Part shown: one piece after another, positions 33,601 to 44,818 of the stretch
Layout: each line of letters opens with the position of its first letter
Position numbering within the stretch: the first letter of the stretch is position 1
NCBI RefSeq assembly: GCF_963169125.1
Contig: NC_084800.1
Location: 141,728,397-141,792,396, forward strand
Direction: 5' to 3'
Source of the DNA: Humulus lupulus
Taxonomy: Eukaryota; Streptophyta; Magnoliopsida; Rosales; Cannabaceae
Length of the DNA stretch: 64,000 bases
Translations under genes and position numbers: made by a program
The notes under the pieces: generated by a model
The model's database searches: none
Told to the model about the DNA's origin: nothing
Seen by the model: only the letters and a program-made list of their open reading frames with translations

Positions 33601-33666
33601 CTATGTTCGCTAGGAATCCTACTCAACCTTCTTGTAATAGGTCTCTATTTTCAATGTCGTGATCAT
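33534..33666. repeat. 67-bp tandem duplication in the protease-RT linker of element B
   Basis: CTATGTTCGCTAGGAATCCT and the following 47 bases occur at 33534-33600 and again at 33601-33666 with a few differences and a small deletion. It shifts the frame between protease and RT. Confidence 0.9.
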
Positions 33667-34113
33667 AGGTACTCGTGGTCCTCTCACTGTCCCCTCAAAT
33701 ACAAAAGGTTCCTCTCCTTTAGGCTCGAAAGTTATCATCCTACGCTTGCAATCTATCATCACCCTGTACTTTGACAACTAGTTAATCCCCAGAATCATAT
33801 CAAAGTCATCCATCACCAGTTCAATCAGATCGATAGATAACTCCCTATTGTCTATCTCCACTAATAATGCTTTAACCCATTTCCTAAAGATTACTAGCTC
33901 CCCAGTTGGCAACAATGTCCTAAATCTTCTAGCATACAAATCACAAGGTCTACATGGACAGTCTATCACTCTAGTAGATACAAATGAATGAGTAGCTCTT
34001 GAATCAATCAATGCAATAAATGAAGAACCAACACTAAAAATCTGACCTGTCACGACTGAGGGACTAGCCTCAGCCTTGGTCTGGGTCAAAGTGAACACTC
34101 TGGCTGGAGTCAC
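33667..34113 (-). pseudogene. Element B aspartic protease
   Basis: Sequence GQIFSVGSSFIALIDSRATHSFVS shows the retropepsin site, but the active-site triplet DSG is DSR, which removes a conserved Gly. The fold continues with TGELVIFRKWV, IELVMDDFDMILGIN and then a stop at 33778, in place of the usual MDWL ending. It lies one frame off from gag. Confidence 0.75.
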
Positions 34114-34126
34114 TCCTCTTTGGTTC

Positions 34127-35053
34127 TCATTTTTTGGCTTGTGGGCAGTCCTTCTTCAAGTGACTGACACTCCCACAGATGAAGCATGCTCTGACTCTAC
34201 ACTCCCCCAGATATCTTCGCTTGCATCGTGGACACTTTGGGAAGCGTCTCCAGTTCTCTCCCCCGCCCTGACGGCCACCAAAGGCACTTCGTGTCCTCCT
34301 ATCTAGAGCAAGTGGAACAAAAGAGTGTAGAGCCGTTCTCTTTAACTTACTGGGGCCACTACCTTCACCCAACCTAGTGAATGGAGGCACCGTCCTCCAA
34401 GCATCACGCCTTGTGGCTCCCTCCTTCCAAATATGATCTTTAGCACCCTCAGGAGTATGGACATTTCCCCCTACCTGAGCATAAATGGTAGTCCTTAGAT
34501 CTAGTATTATCTTAACATCATGGGCTATCATCACATTCAACCCTCGTACGAATCGATCTCTCCTTCCCATGTTAGTAGGCACCAAATCCGGTGCAAACTT
34601 AGACAACCAGTCAAAATTCAAGGCATGCTCTCTGACAATCATCCTATTCTGGGTCAAATTGGTGAAGTCATGCACCTTTGCAGCTCAAACTGCAACACTG
34701 TAGTTCTTCTCATTATAAACATCGATGAATTCATCCCAAGTCATGGTAGTCACATCTCTCCTCTAAGTCACAACATCCCACCAGATGCGAGCTTCATCTC
34801 TCAACATATAATTGGCGCAAGCCACCCTCTCGTTCCCTTCCACCCTTATGAAATCCAGGAGTGAAGAAGCCATGTTCATCCACTGCTTTGCCCCCAGTGG
34901 GTTTAGACGACCCTCAAAGGTGGGAGGGTGCTGCTTCCCGAACCTCTCATACAAAGATTCCAACCTATTATCCTTCACAGGCTGGGCTAGTACTGGTTCC
35001 ACAACCTGTGGGGCCTGTAATCCAACATCCCTAGGAGGAGCCTGCTGTCTCAT
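34127..35053 (-). pseudogene. Element B Gag
   Basis: From MRQQAPPRDVG at 35053 it reads into a capsid region, LYERFGKQHPPTFEG and WMNMASSLLDFIRVEG. A stop after WWDVVT at 34763 and another near 34685 interrupt; the same frame resumes at 34675 with LSKFAPDLVPTN, RFVRGLNVMIAHD and a Lys/Arg-rich part. Two Cys motifs end it: CPRCKRRYLGEC and the zinc knuckle CFICGSVSHLKKDC (intact CCHC). Typical plant chromovirus Gag. Confidence 0.8.
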
Positions 35054-35392
35054 CTCTCAGATTTCATCTTTAGTTCTTCAAAGTCTAGCTTGCCTTTCTG
35101 CAAACATATTTAGCCAGTTTTGTGGGGCAGGTGGAGGGTCCCGACCCTGGTTGTTATCTTCGGCCATGTTTCCATGGAGTCTAGTTGATCACCGAGTTAT
35201 AACTTCAATATGCCTCCAATCAATGACACCGTACATCAGGCATGATAACAACATCAAAGAAACCACCTCCCAGTTCAACCAATAAAACATAGATATCCAA
35301 CCAACACAATGCACACATAACAGTCAAAGGGGCCATGCCCCAACATTATATATACTCATCATGCTCTATTTATATCAATCAGGCAAGCAGGG
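35054..35392 (-). other. Element B leader, gag-proximal half
   Basis: Untranslated leader between gag and the nested solo LTR; the other part is 37674-37793. It is Pro/Ser-rich on translation but broken by stops. The CAGGG target site (35388-35392) is at its outer end. Confidence 0.6.
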
Positions 35393-37668
35393 TGTAACGA
35401 CCCAAAATCACTAATATGGCTTAAGGGCCTTGATTAGTGTGCCAGGATAGCATAATTGGCTTATGTTTGAATTTATTGATTTAATGCATGACTACATGAT
35501 AAGCATGCTTGCATGATTATATGAATATAAATGTGATTAAATGTTATACTTGTGAGAACCAAATTATTATGTGGGTAAATTTGCAGCAGGCGACTTGAGG
35601 CGATCCCAGGGAGATAAATAGCGGGAAAGTCACAACAGGGCTTAACAGTTGACTTTGGATAAGTTAGGGGTATTTTAGGTATTGGGTAGTTATTTAGACT
35701 ATCAAGTTATGAAAATAAATATATGGAGATATATTTGAGGTTAGGAAGTCTAGGCGGGAATATTGGGGAATTTTACCATTTTGCCCTCGGGGACGTATCG
35801 GTACCCCGAACCTTGGGATTGACTTAACTAATTAGTGATAGACTAAGTAAAATATAGAACTCGGTGGAAAAAAAGTTAGAACTGACCTTCATCCTTCTCT
35901 CTCTCTCTTTTTTTCTCAAAGGAACCACAGAAGCAAGAGGAAATTGGCTGGGAAATTCAGAGAAATTGAGCTGAGGCTTTGGGGATTAGCTCAGGGTTAG
36001 CTAAAGGATCTAATCAATAGTTAAGGTAAGCTTTGAGTTTTATTTTTGGTGGTTAAATTTTGTGTCCATGGATGAGTTCTAAGTGTTTATGGGTTTTGGC
36101 ATTAAAGGTTGAATTTGAGGTTGGAACCTTGGAAGTTAGGTCAGAGAACTCTTGGAGAAGTGGTTCTGAAGCTGAGGTAAGCTCTAATCTAAGGTTTGAT
36201 GGCTAAAATATAGTGTTTTCATGGCTGGGTTTTATATTTTTGAGTTAGAAAGTTTCAGTTATTGAAATGGGTTTTTAATGGGTTTCTAGCCTAGATTTCA
36301 GTTGGGTTGTGTTGTTGGAATCTTGTGGGAAGTATTTGGATAATTGAGTTGTGGTTTTGGGGTGGTTTTGAGTGATTTTTCATGAGGTTTGAGAGTTAAA
36401 AATGGAGGTTTTTCTGGGTTCGAAGGGGTCGGGCCGCGACATAGTTCTTGGTGAGTCGCGACCCTTCAATGGTGATGGGTGTTGAGGAAGGAGGGCGGGT
36501 CGCGACATGGTCTAAGTAGGGTCGTGGCCCTTACCTGTTTTTGTGCTTTGGGAGGCCTCTGGTTGGGGCCATGGCATGGCATGGATGGCTAATGCCGCGA
36601 CCTTTAAGGGATTTTGGGATTTTGAGATTCTAGGCTTGGGAATTTAACCTAGGGTGCTCGGGATTGAATCTTTTACCATGTTTGGTGAAATTCAATGTTC
36701 TGGAGATTAGAACTTTGTCTAGAAGCTCATTTAAGTTTGTTGATGGTATCCTTCACCTTGGTTGTGGCTAGGTGATAAAATCTAAGGCTCGAGAACGGAT
36801 CGTGCTTGAGGAGCGTTGCTCATAATCAGTAACCACAACGATTAAAGGTAAGAAAACTGCACCTGGTTGATTATCTGTAATGGGACTAAGGGTTCCCTAT
36901 TGTGTATGCTTGAAAAGATGGTATTATGCCATGCAAGATAATTAGTGAACCAACGACCTAAGGGTGCCAAGGGTTACACTAGCGCACAGGGTGCGGCTTG
37001 GCCACTGGTAGCTGAGGACAACTTAATATGCACTGAGCTCGGTTTAAGCGGGCCGGAGTCAGTAGGGTAAACAGAGGGTGCGGCCTAAGTTGTCGGCCCT
37101 GATTATTATGTGATATGAATGTTATAAATGATTGATTGCATCCATGATTATGAATATATGCTGAATGATTAGTGTGGATTATTTGGTGAAAGTTCATGCT
37201 TAGTGAATTTACTATCTGTTATTATTGTTTGTGTTACATATCATATTTTCTTGCTGGGCCTTGGCTCACAGGTGCTACGTGGTGCAGGTAAGGGCAAGGG
37301 CAAGCTTGATCAGCCTTGATTTGGAGAGTTCTGCGAGCAAAATGTACATGGCCAGTTGCTCAGCTGCCACAGTTGAGGTTTAGGCAGGGACGTGAGACCC
37401 AGAAGTTGTCCATTTTGCCTTAGTATGGCTGACAGTTGTTTATATTATTTTGGGAGTCTGTAATCCAACTTTTAAACTCTGTTTCCTTTGGGATCCCGTG
37501 TATATAACTACTTAATTATATAAAATGAAACTTTTGAGACCAAAACCTTTTTTTTAACCCTAGCTCGTACATGTTTAGTGACACGTTTTTAAATTAATGA
37601 CTTGACTAGCAAGTCTTGCACCATTATAAGTACACAGTGTAGCAGTCTTGGCTATCCAGGGCGTTACA
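35393..37668 (+). repeat. Solo group I LTR in element B leader (TSD CAGGG, 2276 bp)
   Basis: TGTAACG at the start and CGTTACA at the end are exact inverted termini, and CAGGG flanks both sides (35388-35392, 37669-37673). It is oriented opposite to its host. A CT-rich tract (about 35896-35915), a TCGCGA island (36424-36535) and the U5 block (37250-37300) are present. Closest relative in the window: 51581-53943. Confidence 0.95.
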
Positions 37669-37793
37669 CAGGGCAATTCAGACAAGCAATTAAACATATA
37701 TATCACTTAATACCGACCAACCCTGAGTAGAACTTGTCTCTGGCAGCAAGCGTACAAGTTCGGTCAATCTCTAGGAACCATAAACCTTGGCAC

Positions 37794-37805
37794 GCTCTGA
37801 TACCA
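37794..37805 (-). other. Primer-binding site of element B (tRNA-iMet type)
   Basis: TGGTATCAGAGC on the minus strand, three bases inside the 5' LTR. Confidence 0.92.
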
Positions 37806-37808
37806 AGT

Positions 37809-39943
37809 TGTAATGCCCTACTACCCTAGAGTCGCTACCATGTGATTTTAAAAATTTCCATTAACTCGCTAATCGAGGTTTTTGACCAAAAAGTGTGATT
37901 AACTAAGGTGAAGACTCCTTTAAGTATGAATTTAGTATAAAATTTTGGGCATTCAATTAAGTCATAAAAGTGTTACATTGGGATCCCAAAAACATTGTTT
38001 AAAACATAATTACAATTGAGAGGTTATTACATAGTTGACATAGGCGAAACTACCCCAGTCATGGCCGCCAAGTAGGCCAAATATGTATGCACCGCACCAT
38101 GCCCTCCAACTCATGTTTGGTCAGCCTTTCCGTTGCCCTTACCTGCACCATAGAGCACCTGTGAGCTAAGACCCAACAAGAAAACTCCACAAAGATAACA
38201 TACAACAATTTATCTCTGTAAATGCATAACTTAAACAGATATAGCAAACAATTCACATAGTGGCCTAACTCAATCAAGGTGCGTTACCAAGCACCAGGTT
38301 CACGGTCTTCATCGAGTGGGTCAGTACAACACCCTAAATGGCCATGCAATGGCGGCCTGCATTTAGCATGTTATTGTTGTTCAGCTTGCATTCAACATGC
38401 TTATTGCCATTCCTGACCTTCACCGATCTCGACCTTTCCTGATCTCGTCATTCACCAATCCCGGCCTTCACCGATCTCTACCTTCGTCGATCCCGGTCTT
38501 CACCGATCTCGGTCTTCACCGATCCTTTCCTTTCCCGAATATAACCTTCGTTGATCAGTCATAAACACATAGACATGGAAAAATGCTTATAGACATTCAC
38601 ACATAACACTAGAAACAAATAATAGGGCCATTCCTTGCTCTATGGGCATAAATAATTTTCTTACCTTTGGTCCGAGTGCAAGCATGTAGGCAAGCAAGCA
38701 CAACTTCTGAGAACGATCCTCTCCCAAGCCCTAGCGGTAATCTAATCACAACCCACAAATAACATTCTCATTACTATTCGATTCAATAATTGAACCCTGA
38801 AACCAATTTCCCCACAAGCGGTGGTGAAATTATCCCCCAAGCCCCTAGGCCTAAGCCCTAAAAATAAAAAATTGAGGCCCATGAAAATGGCCTAGCGCTG
38901 TAGCACCCAGCCAGGGCCTTCTGCCCTGGTTCATCCCAGCGCCGCGACCTCTTACGTGAACCCAGAAAAATTGGGTTTTTCCACCATTTTTCCACAAGCC
39001 AAAACTCCAAAATCTCGTCCTAAACTTGCACCAAGGTCCCAAATGAGTCTAAAATCCTAAACAACACATCATAAGCAGTACAAACATCTCAAAAACCAAA
39101 CCCAATCTCTAACCCCAAATCAAAACCCAGCCCTTGGTTCAAAACTCTGTTGAAACTTAAACCACTGCAATAATGCATCATAAAATAGAGCATAACCTTA
39201 CCTCAATTGTGTGATTCAAGATTTGAGTTGCTCCTAACCAAATCCCCAGCTTCAAGCCTCAATTTTTAAGCTAACTCTCTTAAAATATGATCCAACTCCA
39301 AAGATCCAAGAGATAAAGAGAGAAACGAGAGAGAGAGAGAGGGGGTGCGAGGTTCTGTTGAGAGTTTCCTTTGGTTTCCTAAGTGATCTAAGAGGTTCTT
39401 AGCTAACTAAGTCAATCCAAGGGCAAACCTGTCATTTGCCCCATTCCCGCTAATTCCTCGAGTATTCTTATAAATCCCTAATTAATCTCAGAATACCCAA
39501 ATAACCGCTTAGTAACTACCCATTACCCGAGAAATCTCGAACACACACTAACTCCCCAAAATACCCCTAGGCTCACAACGAACCGGGTATTTAATCCCAT
39601 TGTGACTATTCTGCTAATCCACTCACTAGTATCGCCCAAGAACACACATCTCAAATATACTGATATAATAATGTGGTCTAAGTCATAGCACACACATAAT
39701 TACATTTATGCCCATAACGGGCCAAAATTACAAATATGCCCTTTGTTAACCAGAACGGGCCCACATGTATATTTAATACACCTAAACATGCATATATAGT
39801 CATATCATATCATAACCCAAGAAATCAAATAATGATGCACATATATCATGATTAATCATGTAATAAAACAATTAAATCATTTATTGCCCCCCCTACATAC
39901 TAATCAAGGGACTAAGCCTTATTAGCAAATTTGGGACATTACA
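37809..39943 (-). repeat. 5' LTR of element B (group I, 2135 bp)
   Basis: Left end TGTAATGCCC, right end GGGACATTACA. It carries a CACCGATCTCGAC-type minisatellite (38409-38545) that is nearly absent from the 3' LTR, and a GA-rich tract near 39330-39345. Confidence 0.92.
38409..38545. repeat. 18-19 bp minisatellite in the 5' LTR of element B
   Basis: About seven degenerate copies of CCTTCACCGATCTCGA or CCGGTCTTCACCGATC. The 3' LTR has only about two related units near 29085-29130. Confidence 0.75.
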
Positions 39944-40359
39944 GATTTCATGGGCACGTTGGCAAGACAGTCTTGAAACATGGCAAGATAATGAGCCCAA
40001 AACTCTGGGTTTATGAAGGAGAAACCGAAATCCTAGTTGGAACACCAGACCTGGTAAAACATATCCTCCACTGTCGAATGCAGCTTCTCCTGGTGGCTGT
40101 TGAATTGGGCTTGAAGTTCATCCTGAGCTTTGATCACCTCGAGGGCCTGCTCCTTGGTGCTCTTTTTATTAGAGCAAGTTGTATCAAGCTATGCATGGAG
40201 CTTGGAATACGCCCCTCCAAGCTTGGAGTTCGTCTCCTCGAGTTGGTGATACTTTCCCTCGAGATCAGCATTCTCCTTCTCGAGCTCAACCTTTCCCTTC
40301 GCGACCTGGTCCAACTCAACTTCTATTTTGACTCCTACTCAAATCTGGGCAGGAGCCCC
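39944..40359 (-). pseudogene. Antisense gene of the Tat element, C-terminal part
   Basis: On the minus strand a frame open over most of this stretch reads a charged coiled coil (YHQLEETNSKLGGAYSKLHA, then KKSTKEQALEVIKAQ). It goes on with DMFYQVWCSNQDFGF, which parallels WRQDPNFDF at the end of element 1's antisense gene. Its 3' end faces the integrase of the same Tat element, as in element 1. The N-terminal part, with the PF04195-like domain, is missing because the next element's LTR starts at 40360. Confidence 0.6.
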
Positions 40360-40849
40360 TGATAGGATAGAATTATGTATCGTTTTTAGTATTAGCTTTT
40401 TTAGTTTTATTATTATTTTTATATTTTTAGTTCTTTATATGTGTGGTTGTGGTATTTTTCAGGTTGCTATATGTTTCATGGATATTTGAGAAATATTTCA
40501 ACATTTATTTGACATATTATCTTTAATCAAAAGATCACAAATTGAAGATATTTATTTGAATGGATGGGAGAAGATTGGCATAAATTGTATTGATGAAATA
40601 TTAAGAGTGGATAGAACATGAAATTACATGCCTTAGTGTTACATCCATTGAATTAAATATTATTATTTGTTAATTTTATTAATTTTTGTTTTTGCACTTT
40701 ATATTCCTAAAATTCAAGTTTTATTAGCTTAATGAATTAGGAAATTAATTGTTGGTAATTAATATTCAATCTCTGTGGGACGCTACTCTACTCTTCTCTA
40801 CTATTACTTGTTTGCGATACGTATACTTGCGTAGTTAAAAAATTTCACA
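40360..40849 (+). repeat. Short LTR (490 bp) of an element with a tRNA-Asp primer site
   Basis: Inferred from TGATAGGAT at 40360 and TTTCACA ending at 40849, nine bases before a clear primer site. No second copy is visible; it may lie right of the window, because a copia insertion splits the element. The left flank GCCCC would be one target duplication. Confidence 0.5.
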
Positions 40850-40858
40850 AAAAGTTTT

Positions 40859-40876
40859 TGGCGCCGTTGCCGGGGA
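40859..40876 (+). other. Primer-binding site, tRNA-Asp type
   Basis: TGGCGCCGTTGCCGGGGA is the complement of the plant tRNA-Asp 3' end, used by Athila-type and many non-autonomous plant gypsy elements. Confidence 0.85.
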
Positions 40877-42056
40877 TTGTTTTTATTAATATGAATAAAT
40901 TTAGTTTGATTCTAATTTGTTTTTTTTTTCATTTAACTTATATTTATTTTCTATGTTTGACTTGTGAGGTACATAAAGAAAATGTTCCATCAATATTACA
41001 TCGTGAGTTTTTCCCAATAACACAAGAAGCCATTTTATGCCGCTTGGGGGAGATTTAATGAATTGGTATAGAGGTGTCATCACAATTTAAAAATAGGGTA
41101 TCTTAAAATCTTCTTTTACAATGGGTTGAATGTTGTAACAAGAAGTTGGATCGATTATGGCTAAGAGATAAATGGAGAACCTTTGTTAGGAAGGAGCCAT
41201 GAAACTATAATGGAATTGTTGAATGATATGGTAGATTTTGATTACCATTGGCATTGAGATCCTTCACTGCAAGGTTTGAGTCATCAATATCCTCCATATA
41301 TTCAAGACCCTAATATTATACACCAACAATATGAGCATGAAAAGAATAAATCAAAACTTGAAGAAGTAATGGCCCAATTAGAAAAGACATTGAATTCTGA
41401 TGGTGATAATTTCAAGGTGGAAAAGATGGAGTGGTTTGCTGGTGATGACTTGAACAACCAAGGTTGTGAAAGTTATCCAAATACTGTAGGAGTACCAAAG
41501 ATTGAACCATTCGAAGAAAATGAGCGTAAAGTTGATGAACAAAAGACCTTCAAAGTTGTATTAACTTAAAATTTTGCTAAGATGGATACTTGCTTGGTAG
41601 ATAATGATTTTGTGTGGTGAATGAAGTAAATTTCATCAATAAGCATCAAGTTGCTAAAGATCAAATCACAAGCATGGTTATGGATAGCCAAGTGGATAGT
41701 GAAAAACAACCAGAAGGGTTAATTGAGGAATTGATATTGAAGGTAAGAAAACTGTGACATTGGAGAATGAGGAAGCACTTTCAATTAATGATTTGAGTTC
41801 ATCAATGGTACTTTCATACACACCGCCAATGGATCTATATTTTAAATTGATGTCACCCCCTCCATATTACATTCTCTATGAGCCACCAAAGTTCCCTCCC
41901 TAAGCTCATCATTCAAAGTCTTGTATTAATTGGTGCAACTTGTCGAACAAATTCATATCTTGCCAAGATTGAGGGCATTCACAATGACAACCTTCAAGTT
42001 GTCTTGCATGATGTGTATTATGGGAGGTGAGCACTTATTGATGTGTCAGAAAATAG
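40877..42056 (+). other. Internal region of the tRNA-Asp-primed element, without gag
   Basis: No gag, protease or pol motif is recognisable, only one modest frame (41276-41569) and broken frames with similar acidic, Lys-rich composition. The element resembles a large non-autonomous derivative. A solo LTR interrupts at 42057. Confidence 0.45.
41276..41569 (+). CDS. Hypothetical 97-residue frame of unknown origin
   Basis: Starts MSHQYPPYIQDPNII, then a Lys/Glu-rich stretch (HEKNKSKLEEVMAQLEKTL) that could be a short coiled coil, and an acidic part with WFAGDDLNNQG. I do not recognise a family. It lies inside the tRNA-Asp-primed element where gag would be expected but shows no capsid or zinc-knuckle motif. 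It may be a remnant of a longer, frameshifted frame. Confidence 0.3.
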   Translation: MSHQYPPYIQDPNIIHQQYEHEKNKSKLEEVMAQLEKTLNSDGDNFKVEKMEWFAGDDLNNQGCESYPNTVGVPKIEPFEENERKVDEQKTFKVVLT

Positions 42057-44059
42057 TGTAATGCCCTAATTTCTAATAAGTTATCGAGAACACAACATTG
42101 GATCATAAGCATAAAAGTTGCTCTTTTATTGAATGAAAACTTAAAAATAAATATATGGATCCATGGTTTTACAAAAATAAAATAACTATCTTTAACATAT
42201 TAAAATGAGCAACATTTAAATAAATTTGAAAAGAAAACATTCTTTAATAAAAATAAATAGGCATGCTTGATCTTCCTCGACTATATGGTCCCCATGAGTA
42301 AATCATGAAGCTCCTAGGTTCTACTCGCCACCGACCTTTCTATCTTTAATTGCCTGCAATAATAACATCATAAGGGGTGTGCTTCTAAGCCCAGTAAGAA
42401 AAATACAAACAAGAGTTAGTCATATAATCATTTAATCAACATATCATAAATTTCACAAGAATCATAAGAGAACTTATTTATACTAATCATACAACATCAT
42501 ACAACCCTAGGTCATATCATAGCCTAAGTCATAATCATAAATCATAATCTAAGTCATACTTCATATTCATAAGTCATAGGTCATAATTGTAACTATAGGT
42601 CATAGATCATAATAAAAAGTCAGATATAATAAGAAGATAAGTGCATATACAAGGGTGGCAATTAAGCCCCGGACATAAGTTCGTCATACACCGGACATCA
42701 ACTTAAGTCTGTCATAAAATTTTGGCAACCGAGCCTAGCAGACATAAGTCCTTCATACATCATTGGAAACCTTAGGTCCAGATACACTTATCCCTTTATT
42801 GTACCTAAAATGTTAGGTCATGCAAAACATAAACCAGATCATAAAATAAACTACCAATTTTCCTTTACCAAAAACTGGAATATTGGAGACAAAAGCAGGA
42901 TTGGAAACTTCCTAAAACCAAACATAAAGAAACCATAAGTCCTCTAGAGAAAATAAGATGAATATAAGATCTAAACCATTGGAATAAAGACTTACCAAAA
43001 ACCTTAAGTTTCAAAGAAATTGAACACCTAACCAAAAGTCATTATAATTGGTTAGGATTTGAAGAAAATGAAAAGATTAAGAGGAACTATAATTAACTAA
43101 ACATGAGGATAAAGAATACCTTGGATAGATTAGAACTTCGATCTACACCTCATTACCAAAAAATCACTCTTACTTCCCAAGTGTTTATAAAAGCTTAGAT
43201 TGGAAAGCTTTTAACCTGAAAACCCTAGTGTTTCTTTCTAGAATGAACTTAGCAGCTTGGAGGCTCTAAACTGTGCTTGAAAGATGATGAAAAATGGCTG
43301 AGTGAAGGGTCCTATTTATAGAGTTCAAGGAGTGAAACTAACTCCCATTAAAATGAAGAAATAAATTATTAAAAATACATTTTTCGCTCAACAGATGCCC
43401 AGAACTTGGTCAAAAATGTTCATGAACAAGTCAAAGTTATTGAGGGCTGTTTCCAGATTTGGATTCCACGAAGATTAAAAAATGGTCACTGGAACCGATA
43501 TATCACCTCCTATAGGCGATATATCGCCTGCACCATAATTCCAAGGGTCCGTGGTTTTGTTCGAGCGAAGTCGACATGTTTTTTTTTATCAATCATAGGC
43601 GATATATCAGCCCCTATAGATGTGATATATCGGCATACGCTGATATCTCAAACACGTTTTTGCACACTTTCAGCACACTTGAATTTGTTTAAACCACTTT
43701 GACTGAGTAAAACGTGATCCTAACAGCTGAGGGAAGGATCTAGACTTCCTAGACTTATCCATCATTATTTTTTTATTCATCAAAAACCTTAAATCTGTAA
43801 TAAACATATATGTGACAAATGTCACATTCTTAATTATTCTATATAAACCTTTGGTTATAATAAATAATATTCTTAGGATTATCTTCATTAATCAAACCTT
43901 ATGATAAAATTAATATTTCCAAACTATAGGCTAATATTATAAAATCCATAACTAGCTCTAAGAGTTTCCAACTAAATCCTGGCTTGAACCAATAACCACG
44001 AAAACTTAAATACTAAGCTACTACTACTATCTAGCTAAGTACAATTCCGAGTCGCTACA
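42057..44059 (-). repeat. Solo group II LTR, mosaic (TSD AATAG, 2003 bp)
   Basis: Flanked by AATAG (42052-42056, 44060-44064). In sense orientation its first ~1.2 kb (44059 down to about 42870) match element A's LTR, while the rest (about 42850-42057) match the LTR at 59513-61574. A perfect palindrome AGGCGATATATCGCCT lies at 43514-43529. Confidence 0.9.
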
Positions 44060-44163
44060 AATAGTTTTATATTTGCAACCTGATGAAAGGGACAGAGATG
44101 AGAGTCACTACAATGAAGAAATACATTGGATTACAGGGAAGTTTTCTTTTATTTAAACACTGG
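44060..44163 (+). other. tRNA-Asp-primed element, short piece between insertions
   Basis: Contains the AATAG repeat at its left edge and ACTGG (44159-44163), the target duplication of the CRM-like element, at its right. No gene. Confidence 0.6.
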
Positions 44164-44804
44164 TGATGAGGAAATCAAGACTAATGATCCAATTCAAGTT
44201 CCAGTTGGTCCGGTGACGAGGGCGCGAGCTAGGAGATTCAAAGAAGAGCTTAACAACTTAGTCCGGAGAATTCTACAACAAGAAGAGGTCGAGTTCACTA
44301 CTGAGGGTGAACAAAGGTTTGTGCTGCTCATCAAAGTTGATTAAGTTTAGGAGCTTGATTCCTTTAATTATTTGTTTTAGTTTGAACTATATTTTCATGT
44401 TTTATTAAAGTCTTTGTTGGAGTCAAAGACATGTCGTTTTGGGCTTTTTCATTATGGGTATTTTAGGGTTTTTATATGTCTAAAAACCCTCTTTGTAATT
44501 TTTGGCTATATTAGGCCTTGTGGACAACTTGGAATGCAGATAGTTTTGGTTAATGAAAAACATTGTGAGTTTTCTTCTTGAGTTCTTGAAGAAACTTTTG
44601 ATCTTACCAAGGGGATTCCTTGTGGCATTCAAATCTAACTTATCAAACGGATAATCCATTCCTGTTTGTGGCGTCTTCACCATACCAAGGTTCGTGCTTT
44701 GCTAAGCATTGGGTCGCGGTTTCCATTCCAAATTCGAGTGTTCTTGGGTTGTTTATCTAGATTTGGTTCGGGTTTCGTCACATTTGTTGGTGTGGTTTGT
44801 ATCA
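44164..44804 (+). repeat. 5' LTR of the CRM-like element
   Basis: From TGATGAGGAA to TTTGTATCA, directly followed by the primer site and preceded by ACTGG. Confidence 0.95.
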
Positions 44805-44806
44805 GT

Positions 44807-44818
44807 TGGTATCAGAGC
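44807..44818 (+). other. Primer-binding site of the CRM-like element (tRNA-iMet)
   Basis: TGGTATCAGAGC two bases after the 5' LTR. Confidence 0.95.

Larger units (their letters stand above)
28449..39943 (-). mobile_element. Chromovirus-like Ty3/gypsy element B (Tekay/Del type), complete with TSD
   Basis: LTRs at 28449-30621 and 37809-39943 are flanked by the duplication GATTT (28444-28448, 39944-39948). The minus-strand order is 5' LTR, iMet primer site, leader, gag, protease, RT-RNase H, integrase, polypurine tract, 3' LTR. A solo LTR with its own duplication CAGGG sits in the leader (35393-37668). About 9.2 kb without it. Phrases such as [13 protein letters not shown] and [12 protein letters not shown] place it with Tekay/Del-type chromoviruses, from memory of the family. 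Confidence 0.92.
13705..40359 (+). mobile_element. Decayed Tat-lineage Ty3/gypsy element, split by two chromovirus insertions
   Basis: Segments 13705-16118, 27674-28448 and 39944-40359 read as one element once the insertions at 16119-27673 (TSD TAAGG) and 28449-39943 (TSD GATTT) are removed. The first holds C-terminal RT/RNase H, a second RNase H and integrase on the plus strand. The last holds the C-terminal part of an antisense gene on the minus strand, the same arrangement as in element 1. Both LTRs, gag, protease and the RT palm are missing. Confidence 0.7.
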
